Shown here: in pieces, positions 29,504-38,273 of the stretch
Position numbering within the stretch: the first letter of the stretch is position 1
How the letters are laid out: each line of letters begins with the position of its first letter
Position numbers and translations under genes: made by a program
The notes under the pieces: model-generated
Databases searched by the model: none
Seen by the model: the letters and a program-made list of their open reading frames with translations, nothing else
Told to the model about the DNA's origin: nothing
DNA from: Cypionkella sp.
GTDB taxonomy: Bacteria > Pseudomonadota > Alphaproteobacteria > Rhodobacterales > Rhodobacteraceae
NCBI GenBank assembly: GCA_023255415.1
Contig: JALRIN010000012.1
Location: forward strand, 1-64,000
Direction: 5' to 3'
DNA: 64,000 nt

Positions 29504-31954
29504 ATGACCGCTTTGCCGATAGAACAGGTTTTGCCCGAGCTGCGGGCGGCATTGGCCGCGCGGGGCATGGCGGTTTTGCAAGCCCCGCCCGGGGCGGGCA
29601 AGACCACGCTGGTGCCGTTGGATCTTTTGGCCTCGGGGTTGGTGCGCGGGCGGATTGTGATGTTGGAGCCGCGGCGTCTGGCGGCGCGGGCGGCGGCCGA
29701 GCGGATGGCCGAGACCCTGGGCGAGGCGGTGGGCGCGCGGGTTGGCTACCGCATCAGGGGCGAGACCAAGGTCGGCAAGGCCACCCGCATTGAGGTGGTC
29801 ACCGAGGGCATTTTGACGCGGATGATTCAGAGTGACCCTGAATTGCGCGGCATTGGGGCTTTGATTTTCGATGAGTTTCACGAGCGGTCTTTGAATGCCG
29901 ATTTGGGCTTGGCGCTTGCTTTGGAGATCCGGGCGGCGCTGCGCGAGGATCTGCTGTTGATCGTGATGTCGGCGACCTTGGATGCGGCGCCGGTGGCCGA
30001 GCTGATGGGGGGGGCGCCGCTGGTGACCTCGCAGGGGCGGGCCTTTGCGGTCGAGACCCGGTGGTTGGGGCGCAGCCCGGACGCGAGCCTGCGGTTTGAG
30101 GCCGGGGTGGCGGGGCTGGTGCGGCAGGCGGTGGCCGAGACCGAGGGCGGGGTCTTGGTGTTTTTGCCCGGTGAGGGCGAGATCCGTCGGGTTGAGGCGA
30201 TGCTGGGCGGGCTGGAAGGTTGCGCGTTGCGGCCCTTGTTTGGCGCGATGGATTTTGCGGCACAGCGCGCGGCGCTGGCGCCTGCGCAGGGGCGCAAGAT
30301 TGTGCTGGCCACCTCGATTGCCGAGACTTCGCTGACCATTCCCGACATTGGCGTGGTGGTGGATGGCGGCCGGGCGCGGCGGGCACGGTTTGACCCTAAT
30401 TCCGGCATGTCGCGGCTGGTGACCGAGCGGGTGACGCGGGCGGAGGCCGAGCAGCGGCGCGGGCGGGCGGGGCGGATCGCGGCCGGGGTATGCTATCGCT
30501 ATTGGACGAAGGGCGAGGAGGGCGGTTTGGCCGCCTATCCGCCGGCAGAGATTGAGGCGGCGGATTTGACCGGGCTGGCGCTGGAGCTGGCACTTTGGGG
30601 CGGCGAGGTGGCTTTGCTGACGCCGCCGAACCCCGGGGCCATGGCCGAGGCGCGGGCGCTTTTGACGGCGCTTGGGGCCTTGGAGGCGGGGCGGATCACG
30701 CCGCATGGCCGGGCCTTGGCGGCGCTGCCCTTGCATCCGCGCCTGGCGCATATGCTGCGCCGCGCAGGGCCTGAGGCGGCGCTTTTGGCGGCGCTTTTGG
30801 CCGAGCGCGACCCGATCAAGGGCGCGCCGCCGGATTTGGCGCTGCGGATGGCGGCGCTGGCCGATCCGCGCCGGTTTGAGGCCGAGCATGCTTGGCCGGT
30901 GTTGCGGCCTGTGGTCGAGCGCATTCGCCAAGAGGCGCGGCGCCTGGAGCGGGGCGCTGGGGTGGCGACGGCGGCAGTTGCAGATGCGGGCCTGAGCCTT
31001 GGGCAGATGGCGGCGCTTGCCTATCCCGACCGCATTGGCCAGCGGCGCAAGGGCGATGCGCCGCGCTTTGTGCTGTCGGGTGGCAAGGGGGCTGCGATGG
31101 CGCTTGGCACGCCTTTGGCGGCGGCGCGGCTGCTGGTGGCAACCGATCTGGACGGCGACAGCCGCGAGGCGCAGATCCGGCAAGCGGTGGCGCTGTCAGA
31201 GGCCGAGTTGCGCGGGCTTTATGCTGCGCAGATCGAGACGCTGGAGGTTTGTCTTTGGTCCAAACGCGAGGGGCGGGTTTTGGCGCGACGGCAAGAGCGT
31301 TTTGGCGCGCTGGTCTTGGGCGATCAGGCCTGGAGCGATGCGCCGCCCGAGGCGATTGCGCGGGCGGCCCTGGAGGGGGTGCGGCTGAATGGGCTGCATT
31401 TTAGCCCTGCGGCACGGCGGTTTCGGGCGCGGGTGGCGCTTGCGCGCGGTGGCGATGCCAACAGCGATTGGCCGGATTTCAGCGATGAGGCCCTGTTGGC
31501 TGCGGCCGAGGCCTGGCTTTTGCCGCATCTGGGCAAATGCCGCAGCGAGGCCGATTTGCGCAGCTTGGATCTGCACGAGCCGCTGCGGGCCTGTCTGAGC
31601 TGGGATCAGCTGCGGCGGTTGGATCAGCTGGTGCCTGCGCATTTTGAGACGCCACTGGGCCGCAAAGTGCCGATTGATTACGACGGCGAGGCCCCCGCGA
31701 TTGAGGTGCGCTTGCAAGAGATGTTTGGGGTGACCCGGCATCCGGTGGTGGGGGCAAAGCAGTTGCCGCTGCGGGTGACGCTGACCTCGCCCGGGCATAA
31801 GACCATTCAGGTGACGATGGATATTCCGCGGTTCTGGACCAGCTCTTATGCCGATGTGCGCAAGGATATGCGCGGGCAATACCCGCGCCACCCTTGGCCG
31901 GAAGACCCGACGCAGGCAGAGCCTACGCTGCGCGCCAAGCCGCGCGGCAGCTGA
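29504..31954 (+). CDS. hrpB: ATP-dependent helicase HrpB
   Basis: 816 residues, a DEAH/RHA-type helicase. Motif I is PPGAGKTTLVPLDLL, motif II is DEFHERSLNADLGLAL, motif III is SATLDAAP, and motif VI is QRRGRAGRIAAG. HA2/OB-like and HrpB C-terminal domains follow, ending PRHPWPEDPTQAEP as in the family. I take the ATG at 29504 because the family begins LPIEQVLPEL; an open frame reaches 29474. Its RNA or DNA substrate is not known. Confidence 0.93.
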   Translation: MTALPIEQVLPELRAALAARGMAVLQAPPGAGKTTLVPLDLLASGLVRGRIVMLEPRRLAARAAAERMAETLGEAVGARVGYRIRGETKVGKATRIEVVTEGILTRMIQSDPELRGIGALIFDEFHERSLNADLGLALALEIRAALREDLLLIVMSATLDAAPVAELMGGAPLVTSQGRAFAVETRWLGRSPDASLRFEAGVAGLVRQAVAETEGGVLVFLPGEGEIRRVEAMLGGLEGCALRPLFGAMDFAAQRAALAPAQGRKIVLATSIAETSLTIPDIGVVVDGGRARRARFDPNSGMSRLVTERVTRAEAEQRRGRAGRIAAGVCYRYWTKGEEGGLAAYPPAEIEAADLTGLALELALWGGEVALLTPPNPGAMAEARALLTALGALEAGRITPHGRALAALPLHPRLAHMLRRAGPEAALLAALLAERDPIKGAPPDLALRMAALADPRRFEAEHAWPVLRPVVERIRQEARRLERGAGVATAAVADAGLSLGQMAALAYPDRIGQRRKGDAPRFVLSGGKGAAMALGTPLAAARLLVATDLDGDSREAQIRQAVALSEAELRGLYAAQIETLEVCLWSKREGRVLARRQERFGALVLGDQAWSDAPPEAIARAALEGVRLNGLHFSPAARRFRARVALARGGDANSDWPDFSDEALLAAAEAWLLPHLGKCRSEADLRSLDLHEPLRACLSWDQLRRLDQLVPAHFETPLGRKVPIDYDGEAPAIEVRLQEMFGVTRHPVVGAKQLPLRVTLTSPGHKTIQVTMDIPRFWTSSYADVRKDMRGQYPRHPWPEDPTQAEPTLRAKPRGS

Positions 31955-31956
31955 GC

Positions 31957-33192
31957 CTAGCTGCTGCTGCCGCCCTGACCTGCGGCGCGGAACCAACGGA
32001 CAATCGCCTCGCGCTCGGTGGGTTCAATATAGGACAGGTTGGCGGGGGGCATGGCATGGGTCAGGCCCGCCTGCATGTAGATGCGCTCGGCCTCGGCTGC
32101 GATTTGGGCCGGGGTTTCCAGCACGACGTTTTTCGGGGCCCAATGGATGCCTTCGTAAACCGGCTCGGCGGCATGGCACATCGAACAGCGGCCCTGCACA
32201 ATGCTGACCACATCGTCAAAGCCTTGTGCCGAGGCATAGGTCAGCGCGGGGCCGGTCAGGGCGGCCTGTTCGGGGCGCTGGCGCATCGGGGCGGTCGAGA
32301 GCCAGGCGATCAGCAAAAACAGAACCACGGTGACAAACCATGTCCAATGCGGGTTGCCTTTGCGGGCGTGTTTGGTGTTGAACCAATGCCGCACCGTGAC
32401 CCCCATCAGGAAGACAAGGCTGGCGATCAGCCAATTATACTGGGTCGCGAAGACCAGCGGATAGTGGTTTGACAGCATCAAAAACAGCACCGGCAGGGTC
32501 AGATAGTTGTTGTGGGTGCTGCGCTGCTTGGCGATTTTGCCGTATTTCGGATCGGGTTTGCGGCCTGCTTTCAGGTCAGCGACGACGATACGTTGGTTCG
32601 GCATGATGATGGCAAAGACATTGGCCGACATGATGGTGGCGGTAAACGCCCCCAGATGCAGCAGGGCGGCGCGGCCCGAGAACACCTGAGTATAGCCCCA
32701 AGCCATTGCCACAAGGATCACATAAAGCCCGATCATCAGGCGGGTGTTGTCATCGCCAAAGCGGCTTTTGCAGATCAGATCATAGATCACCCAGCCAAAG
32801 CCCAGACTGCCAAGCGAGATGGCGATGGCCTGCCAAGGCGCCAGATCGGCGACCTCTGGGTCGATCAGATAAAGGTTCGAGCCCATATAATAGACCAGCA
32901 CCAGCATGGTGAAGCCCGAAAGCCAGGTGGCATAGCTTTCCCATTTGAACCAGGTCAGATGCTCGGGCATCATATCGGGGGCGACCATATATTTCTGGAT
33001 GTGATAAAAGCCGCCGCCGTGGACCTGCCATTCTTCGCCCGAAGCAAGCGGTGGCAGGCTGGGGGTTTTGCGCAGGCCAAGATCCAGCGCGATGAAGTAA
33101 AACGACGACCCGATCCAAGCGATCGCGGTGGTCACATGCACCCAACGCGCAGCGATTTGCACCCATTCCCACAACACAACCCAGTCTGACAT
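31957..33192 (-). CDS. puuD: Urate hydroxylase PuuD, membrane protein with C-terminal cytochrome c domain
   Basis: 411 residues. The N-terminal part has about eight membrane helices and begins with DWVVLWEWVQIAARWVHVTTAIAWIGSSFYF. The C-terminal domain has the heme motif CSMCH near residue 343. PuuD oxidises urate to 5-hydroxyisourate, passing electrons through its heme domain. The start at 33192 follows GGAG by 7 bases; the frame reaches 33231. It is divergent from a LysR-type gene. No other purine-degradation gene is seen nearby. Confidence 0.92.
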   Translation of the reverse strand: MSDWVVLWEWVQIAARWVHVTTAIAWIGSSFYFIALDLGLRKTPSLPPLASGEEWQVHGGGFYHIQKYMVAPDMMPEHLTWFKWESYATWLSGFTMLVLVYYMGSNLYLIDPEVADLAPWQAIAISLGSLGFGWVIYDLICKSRFGDDNTRLMIGLYVILVAMAWGYTQVFSGRAALLHLGAFTATIMSANVFAIIMPNQRIVVADLKAGRKPDPKYGKIAKQRSTHNNYLTLPVLFLMLSNHYPLVFATQYNWLIASLVFLMGVTVRHWFNTKHARKGNPHWTWFVTVVLFLLIAWLSTAPMRQRPEQAALTGPALTYASAQGFDDVVSIVQGRCSMCHAAEPVYEGIHWAPKNVVLETPAQIAAEAERIYMQAGLTHAMPPANLSYIEPTEREAIVRWFRAAGQGGSSS

Positions 33193-33287
33193 TGGCATTC
33201 TCCTTCGGTTCAGGCTTAGGCTATACCGCAAGCCACTTCCCTGTTAATCCTGAAAACGCTGGCATCACTTTCAAGATTGAGACGAAA

Positions 33288-34205
33288 ATGGCCTATGTGA
33301 ACAACATTCGGATGTTTGTGCGGGTTTACGAGTTGGGATCCATGTCTGCGGCGGCGCGTGATCAGCGCACCTCGCCTGCGGTGGCCTCGGCGCGGATCTC
33401 GGAATTGGAAAAGCATTTGGGGGTGCGTCTGTTCAGCCGCACCACGCGCAGTCTGCAGCCAACCGAGAATGGCCGGATCTTTTTTGACGGCGCCAAAAAG
33501 GTGCTAGAAGCGATTGACGAGGCCGAAGCTGCGGTGATGGATGTCACGCAAAACCCGCGCGGCACGATCTTTGTTTCGGCGCCTTTGGGCGTGGGGCGGC
33601 GGTTCATTGCGCCGCATGTGCCGGTTTTCAAGGATATTTACCCGCAGATTGACGTGCGGCTACGGCTGTCGGATCGGCTGATTGACGTCACAACCGAGGG
33701 GCTGGACGTGGCCTTTCATCTGGGGATTTTGGACGATTCCACCTTGAAGGTGCGGCTGATCGCCGATTGCCCGCGCGTGCTTTGCGCCTCGCCTGCCTAT
33801 GTGGCGCGGCGGGGCATGCCGCTGGATGGCGCGGCTTTGGTCAGTGACAAACACGACTGTTTGAACCTGCGCTTTCCCGGCGCCAAGGAATTTCAATGGG
33901 CGCTGCAAACCGCCGAAGGGCCAAGGCGATTTGAGATTACCGGACCTTTCGAATCTGATGACGGCGATGTGCTGACCGGCTGGGCCTTGGATGGGCGCGG
34001 CATTGTGATGAAGCCGATGTTTGAAGTCGCCGAGCATCTGCGCGCGGGTCGTCTGATCGAGGTGGCCGCAGCCACTCCGCCGGTGCCGACGCAATTGTCG
34101 ATTTTAAGCCAGCATCGCCGGCTGAAAGACCCCAAGGTCAAACTGTTCGCCGATTTCATGGCCGCACATATGCGCGATGCGGTGCGCATGGCAGGAACAG
34201 CATAA
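33288..34205 (+). CDS. LysR-type transcriptional regulator
   Basis: 305 residues. A winged-helix HTH (about 5-65, SMSAAARDQRTSPAVASARISELEKHLGVRLFSRTTRS) is followed by a periplasmic-binding-like effector domain (about 90-295). It is divergent from puuD and upstream of the dipeptidase and BKACE genes, so it could control either side. The effector cannot be predicted. Confidence 0.92.
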   Translation: MAYVNNIRMFVRVYELGSMSAAARDQRTSPAVASARISELEKHLGVRLFSRTTRSLQPTENGRIFFDGAKKVLEAIDEAEAAVMDVTQNPRGTIFVSAPLGVGRRFIAPHVPVFKDIYPQIDVRLRLSDRLIDVTTEGLDVAFHLGILDDSTLKVRLIADCPRVLCASPAYVARRGMPLDGAALVSDKHDCLNLRFPGAKEFQWALQTAEGPRRFEITGPFESDDGDVLTGWALDGRGIVMKPMFEVAEHLRAGRLIEVAAATPPVPTQLSILSQHRRLKDPKVKLFADFMAAHMRDAVRMAGTA

Positions 34206-34256
34206 ACGCAGCCGGTTTCAAGGCAGTAACAGGACAAATTCGTGAGGATCGCAGAA

Positions 34257-35291
34257 ATGGAACAACAGCATATATTTGATGGTCACAATGATGTGCTGTC
34301 TTGTCTGTGGCGCGAAGGCCAGTCTGCGGGGGAGGGCTTTTTCAACGGTCGCGACGGGCATCTGGATTTGGCAGGCTGCCGTGCGGGCGGTTTTGCGGGC
34401 GGGTTTTTCGCGGTTTGGTGCAGCACCGATCCGGCCACAGCACCCGACCCTATGGCGCAGTTTCGCGAATTTCCCGCAATAGACCCCGCCCGCGCGCATC
34501 TGGAAACCGCCGCACAGGTGGCGATTTTGCTGCGGATGGTGCGGGCGCGGCCAGAGGCGATCCGGCTTTGCACCTCGGCCGCGCAGATCGAGGCGGCGCG
34601 CGCCGCAGGGGCGGTGGCGGCGCTGCTGCATATTGAGGGCTGCGAAGGCATCGGCGCGGAGCTGGACGAGCTGCATCTTTACCATGCCGCCGGTCTGCGG
34701 TCTTTGGGGCCGGTCTGGAGCCGCCCGAATATCTTTGGCCATGGCGTGCCGTTCAACTTTCCGGCCTCGCCCGATACCGGGCCGGGGCTGACCGAGGCGG
34801 GCAAGCGGCTGCTGGCGGAATGCGAAAGCCTTGGGGTGTTGTTTGACCTGAGCCATCTGAACGAGGCGGGGTTTTGGGATGTGGCGCGGCTGTCGGGTCG
34901 GCCTTTGGTGGCCACCCATTCGGGGGCACATGCGATGACGCCTGCGACGCGCAATCTGACCGACAAGCAGCTGGATGCCGTGGCCGAAAGCGGCGGGCTG
35001 GTGGGGCTGAACTTTGGTTGCCAATTCCTGCGCCAAGACGGCCAAAAGCGCGCCGATACCGCCCCAGAGGAGATGCTGCGCCATCTGGAGCATCTGCTGG
35101 CGCGGCTGGGCGAAGGCGGTGTGGCGCTGGGATCGGATTTTGACGGCGCGCTGATGCCCGAGTTTATCGGCAGCGCGCGCGGCTTGCCAAAACTGGTGAC
35201 GGCGATGCAGGCTGCGGGCTATGCGCCAGAGCTGATCCGGCGGATTTGCTGGCAAAACTGGCTGGACATGCTGGCCAAGACCATCGGCTAG
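34257..35291 (+). CDS. Membrane dipeptidase (renal dipeptidase, M19 family)
   Basis: 344 residues with the zinc-binding start DGHNDVLS (HxD), a conserved LHIEGCEGIG glutamate, LFDLSHLNEAGFWDV and ATHSGAHAM histidines, and a final LGSDFDGALMPEF. These are the binuclear zinc ligands of M19 dipeptidases, which also act on some D-amino-acid or cyclic substrates. No signal peptide is present, so it is probably cytoplasmic. The ATG at 34257 has GAGGA 8 bases upstream. It precedes the BKACE gene by 11 bp. Confidence 0.9.
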   Translation: MEQQHIFDGHNDVLSCLWREGQSAGEGFFNGRDGHLDLAGCRAGGFAGGFFAVWCSTDPATAPDPMAQFREFPAIDPARAHLETAAQVAILLRMVRARPEAIRLCTSAAQIEAARAAGAVAALLHIEGCEGIGAELDELHLYHAAGLRSLGPVWSRPNIFGHGVPFNFPASPDTGPGLTEAGKRLLAECESLGVLFDLSHLNEAGFWDVARLSGRPLVATHSGAHAMTPATRNLTDKQLDAVAESGGLVGLNFGCQFLRQDGQKRADTAPEEMLRHLEHLLARLGEGGVALGSDFDGALMPEFIGSARGLPKLVTAMQAAGYAPELIRRICWQNWLDMLAKTIG

Positions 35292-35300
35292 GGGGGGGGG
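35291..35300 (+). repeat. Run of ten G residues between dipeptidase stop and BKACE start
   Basis: The last base of the dipeptidase TAG and the nine bases after it are all G. The BKACE ATG lies at 35303. The run takes the place of a normal Shine-Dalgarno sequence, and its length may vary by slippage. Confidence 0.75.
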
Positions 35301-35302
35301 CT

Positions 35303-36226
35303 ATGGAGAAAATCATCATCTCTTGTGCGGTGACAGGGTCGATCCATACGCCCTCGATGTCGCCCTATTTGCCGGTGACGGGCGCCGAGATTGCCAATTC
35401 TGCGCTGGGGGCGGCAGAGGCGGGGGCGGCGATTTTGCACCTGCATGCGCGCAATCCTGACACCGGCCAACCCTCGGCTGACCCGGCGCATTGGGCGGGG
35501 TTTTTGGGACAGATCAAGGCGGGCTGCGATGCGGTGGTCAATATTACCACCGGTGGCTCGGCGGTGATGACGCTGGAGCAGCGGCTGGCGGCGGCCAAGC
35601 AATTTACCCCCGAGATGTGCAGCCTGAACATGGGCACGATGAACTTTGCGCTTTACCCGATGGCGTCGCGGATCACGAAGTGGAAACACGCTTGGGAAAA
35701 GCCGTTTCTGGAGGGGACGGACGATCTGGTGTTCAAGAACACCCCGCGCGACATTGCCTTTGTGTTGGCCGAGATGGGGGCGCGTGGCGCGCGGTTTGAA
35801 TTTGAATGCTATGATATTGGCCATCTGACGATGCTGAAACATTTCGTCGATCGTGGTTTGGTGCAGGGGCCGATCTATCTGCAGTTTGTCTTTGGGGTGC
35901 TGGGGGGCATGGCGGCAGAGCCGGACACTTTGGTGCTGCTGAAACGCACGGCGGATCGGTTGTTTGGCACGGGGTATCAGTTTTCGGTGCTGGCGGCGGG
36001 GCGGATGCAAGTGCCGATGGCTACGATGGCGGCGGCGATGGGCGGGCATGTGCGGGTTGGGTTGGAGGATAATCTTTACCTCCGCAAAGGCGTCTTGGCG
36101 CGCAGCAATGCCGAGCAGGTGGCGCAGATCCGCGGCATCGTCGAGGGCCTGGGCCGGGTGGTGGCAAGCCCTGACGAGGCGCGGGCGATGCTGGGGCTGA
36201 AGGGTGCGGCTGGGGTGACGTTTTGA
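35303..36226 (+). CDS. BKACE-family beta-keto acid cleavage enzyme (DUF849)
   Basis: 307 residues beginning EKIIISCAVTGSIHTPSMSPYLPVT. The metal motif ILHLHARNP contains His46 and His48. This TIM-barrel family condenses a beta-keto acid with acetyl-CoA to give acetoacetate and a new CoA ester; 3-keto-5-aminohexanoate is the founding substrate. The substrate of this one cannot be read. It sits between the dipeptidase and an acetyltransferase gene (4-bp overlap) and probably forms one operon with both. Confidence 0.92.
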   Translation: MEKIIISCAVTGSIHTPSMSPYLPVTGAEIANSALGAAEAGAAILHLHARNPDTGQPSADPAHWAGFLGQIKAGCDAVVNITTGGSAVMTLEQRLAAAKQFTPEMCSLNMGTMNFALYPMASRITKWKHAWEKPFLEGTDDLVFKNTPRDIAFVLAEMGARGARFEFECYDIGHLTMLKHFVDRGLVQGPIYLQFVFGVLGGMAAEPDTLVLLKRTADRLFGTGYQFSVLAAGRMQVPMATMAAAMGGHVRVGLEDNLYLRKGVLARSNAEQVAQIRGIVEGLGRVVASPDEARAMLGLKGAAGVTF

Positions 36227-36696
36227 TCCGCTATCGGTTGGCGCAAGCGGCGGATGCGGCGCTGATCCACGCGATGCTGTTGGAAATGGCCGAGGGCGAA
36301 GCCTTTGGCGGCAGTGTCGAAAGCCTGCTGGCGCATGGGTTCGGCCAGATGCCAAGGTTTCGGGTGGTTTTGGCCGAAGACCGCGCTGCGCAGGCCTTGG
36401 GGTTTTGCCTGTTCTTGCCGGAATACAGCAGTTGGCGCGGTGCGATGGGGGTGTTTGTGCAAGACCTGTATCTGCGCCCCAGCGCGCGCGGGCTTGGGGC
36501 GGGGCGCGGGCTTTTGGCCGCCGCTTGGGCGCAGGCGCAGGATTGGCAGCCGCAGTTTATCGCGCTGATGGTCAAGCGCAGCAATCTGCCCGCGCTGGGC
36601 TTCTACCGCAACCTTGGCTTTGATCTGCGCGAGGCCGCTGATCCGCTGATCCTGTCCGGCGCGGCGCTGCAGACGGTATTGGGCGCAGCAGGTTAG
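36223..36696 (+). CDS. GNAT-family N-acetyltransferase
   Basis: 157 residues with the GNAT core: VFVQDLYLRPSARGLGAGRGLLAAA (acetyl-CoA loop, RxxGxG type) and a terminal NLPALGFYRNLGFD motif. It starts at a TTG overlapping the BKACE stop (TTGA); no ATG lies near the beginning of the domain. The acceptor amine is unknown. Confidence 0.88.
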   Translation: MIRYRLAQAADAALIHAMLLEMAEGEAFGGSVESLLAHGFGQMPRFRVVLAEDRAAQALGFCLFLPEYSSWRGAMGVFVQDLYLRPSARGLGAGRGLLAAAWAQAQDWQPQFIALMVKRSNLPALGFYRNLGFDLREAADPLILSGAALQTVLGAAG

Positions 36697-38273
36697 GCCC
36701 AATCGCCCAGCAGCACATTGCGGGTCACCTGTTCGACGCTGCGGTCTTGCGCGATCAGACCTGCCACCCACTCACAAGAGCCTGCGTTGAACACCGCGCC
36801 CGCGCCGCGGCGGTAGTCGGCGATGCAGCCATTGCCGCGCGTGGTGCGGCCAAGGGTTTCGGCGCTGAGCCCGCCATAAAGCCGCAGCGCCAGATCCTCG
36901 GCATCGCCCGCGCCGATGAACAGGTCGCGGTCATGCGGGCCGGTGGCATGCGACAGCGTGGTGGCAGGCGACAGCCCGATGATGGTCAGATCGCCTTGCA
37001 AGCCGCTGCCGGCGGCGGCAAAGGGCAGGCCCTGGGTCATGGTGTAATCGATGCCGTCGACCTCATAGGCAAAGATCCTGGCGGCAGCGCCCAGCACATC
37101 GCCATAGCCAAGGCCAGTGTCGCGCAGCGCCCAATGCTCGGGGCGGTAGATTGCAAAGCCGCCCGAGCCATGTGCGGCGCAGCGGCTCCATCCGGCATAG
37201 ACGCCTGCCGCACCCGTCAGCCCCAGGGTGGCGGTGGCAGGGCGCCCGACACGCGGGTGGTCCCAATAGCTGGTCAGGCGGGTGCTGTCTGCCTGTGGGT
37301 CTTCGGCCTCGGCGCGGGATTTGAAGCAGGTCTGGGTGGTCAGATCATCCGAAAGCCGGGTTTGCCAAAAGAAATTGCCGGCAAAGCGCGCCAGTTTGCC
37401 GCCCGCATCCAGCCATGCCTCGAGATGGTCGCGCATTTCCCATGTCCAATATTCGTCATGGCCAACGATCAGCGCGCGGTCGTAGCCTGCCAGCGCATCG
37501 GGGTCGCGGTGCAGATCGTGCTGGGTGGTATAGTCGAGCGCAATGCCTTGGGCTTCGCACCAAAGCGCAAAGGGGCGCTCGAACGCGGCCCAGCCCGAGG
37601 AGGCGTATTTCTTGGAAATGCCGCGCGCACGGGCATAGTCCATATGCGGATAGCGTGGCCGGCTGAGCAGGGGCGAGGCATGCGGGATGCGCGGCGCGCC
37701 TTTGGGCCAGCGCACAAAGCCTTCGGCCCAGGGCCGGTGCAGGCTGACATGTGGTGCGAAATCGGCGCGGGCGGGGCCGGTGATGCCTTGGTAGTGGTTA
37801 GAGCCGCCCCAATCATTATAGGCGCACCATGTGCCTGTGCTAAGCACCATCACGATGCGGGCGGCAGGCTTGCTTGCGCGCAGCACAAACATCCCCTGCG
37901 AGGCATGGCCGTCGATGCAGAGCGAAACGGTATAGACCCCGCTGTGCCAGTCGGGCGGGATTTGCAGGGCAAAGGCCTCGGGCCAGTTGCAGCCGCGCTC
38001 TGAGCAATCTTCGGGCGTGGCGGCAAAGCGGGTGGCGATCTGACGGTCCACCACCACTTGCGGGGTCAGCCCATCGCGCGCAATCACCAGATGCGCGTGA
38101 TCGCTTGAGGCGCAGACATGCAGCCGCAGTGTGTCACCCGGCGCATAGGACAGCGCATCGCTATAGCCCCAGACTTGCGGGCAGGCAGGGTCATTGCTGG
38201 CCGTTTGGTAATAATGGCCGGTCACCGCCGAGCCATCATCATAGGGGCCAGCGGTGAAAAACCGCGCTAACAT
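36693..38273 (-). CDS. N,N-dimethylformamidase large-subunit-like protein
   Basis: 526 residues. The central and C-terminal part matches the N,N-dimethylformamidase beta-subunit family, for example STGTWCAYNDWGGSNHYQG, LIVGHDEYWTWEMRDHLEAW and KLARFAGNFFWQTR. An N-terminal beta-sandwich-like stretch (about 1-130) precedes it. Characterised members hydrolyse formamides with a mononuclear iron site. The expected small alpha subunit is not seen. Its ATG lies inside the last codons of the GAPDH gene (7-bp overlap), indicating coupled translation. The 3' end overlaps the GNAT gene by 4 bp. Confidence 0.82.
   Translation of the reverse strand: MLARFFTAGPYDDGSAVTGHYYQTASNDPACPQVWGYSDALSYAPGDTLRLHVCASSDHAHLVIARDGLTPQVVVDRQIATRFAATPEDCSERGCNWPEAFALQIPPDWHSGVYTVSLCIDGHASQGMFVLRASKPAARIVMVLSTGTWCAYNDWGGSNHYQGITGPARADFAPHVSLHRPWAEGFVRWPKGAPRIPHASPLLSRPRYPHMDYARARGISKKYASSGWAAFERPFALWCEAQGIALDYTTQHDLHRDPDALAGYDRALIVGHDEYWTWEMRDHLEAWLDAGGKLARFAGNFFWQTRLSDDLTTQTCFKSRAEAEDPQADSTRLTSYWDHPRVGRPATATLGLTGAAGVYAGWSRCAAHGSGGFAIYRPEHWALRDTGLGYGDVLGAAARIFAYEVDGIDYTMTQGLPFAAAGSGLQGDLTIIGLSPATTLSHATGPHDRDLFIGAGDAEDLALRLYGGLSAETLGRTTRGNGCIADYRRGAGAVFNAGSCEWVAGLIAQDRSVEQVTRNVLLGDWA

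Noticed and set aside
29363..31183. A 606-codon minus-strand frame opposite hrpB
   Set aside because: It has Arg/Pro/Gln-rich shadow composition, and hrpB has all its helicase motifs.
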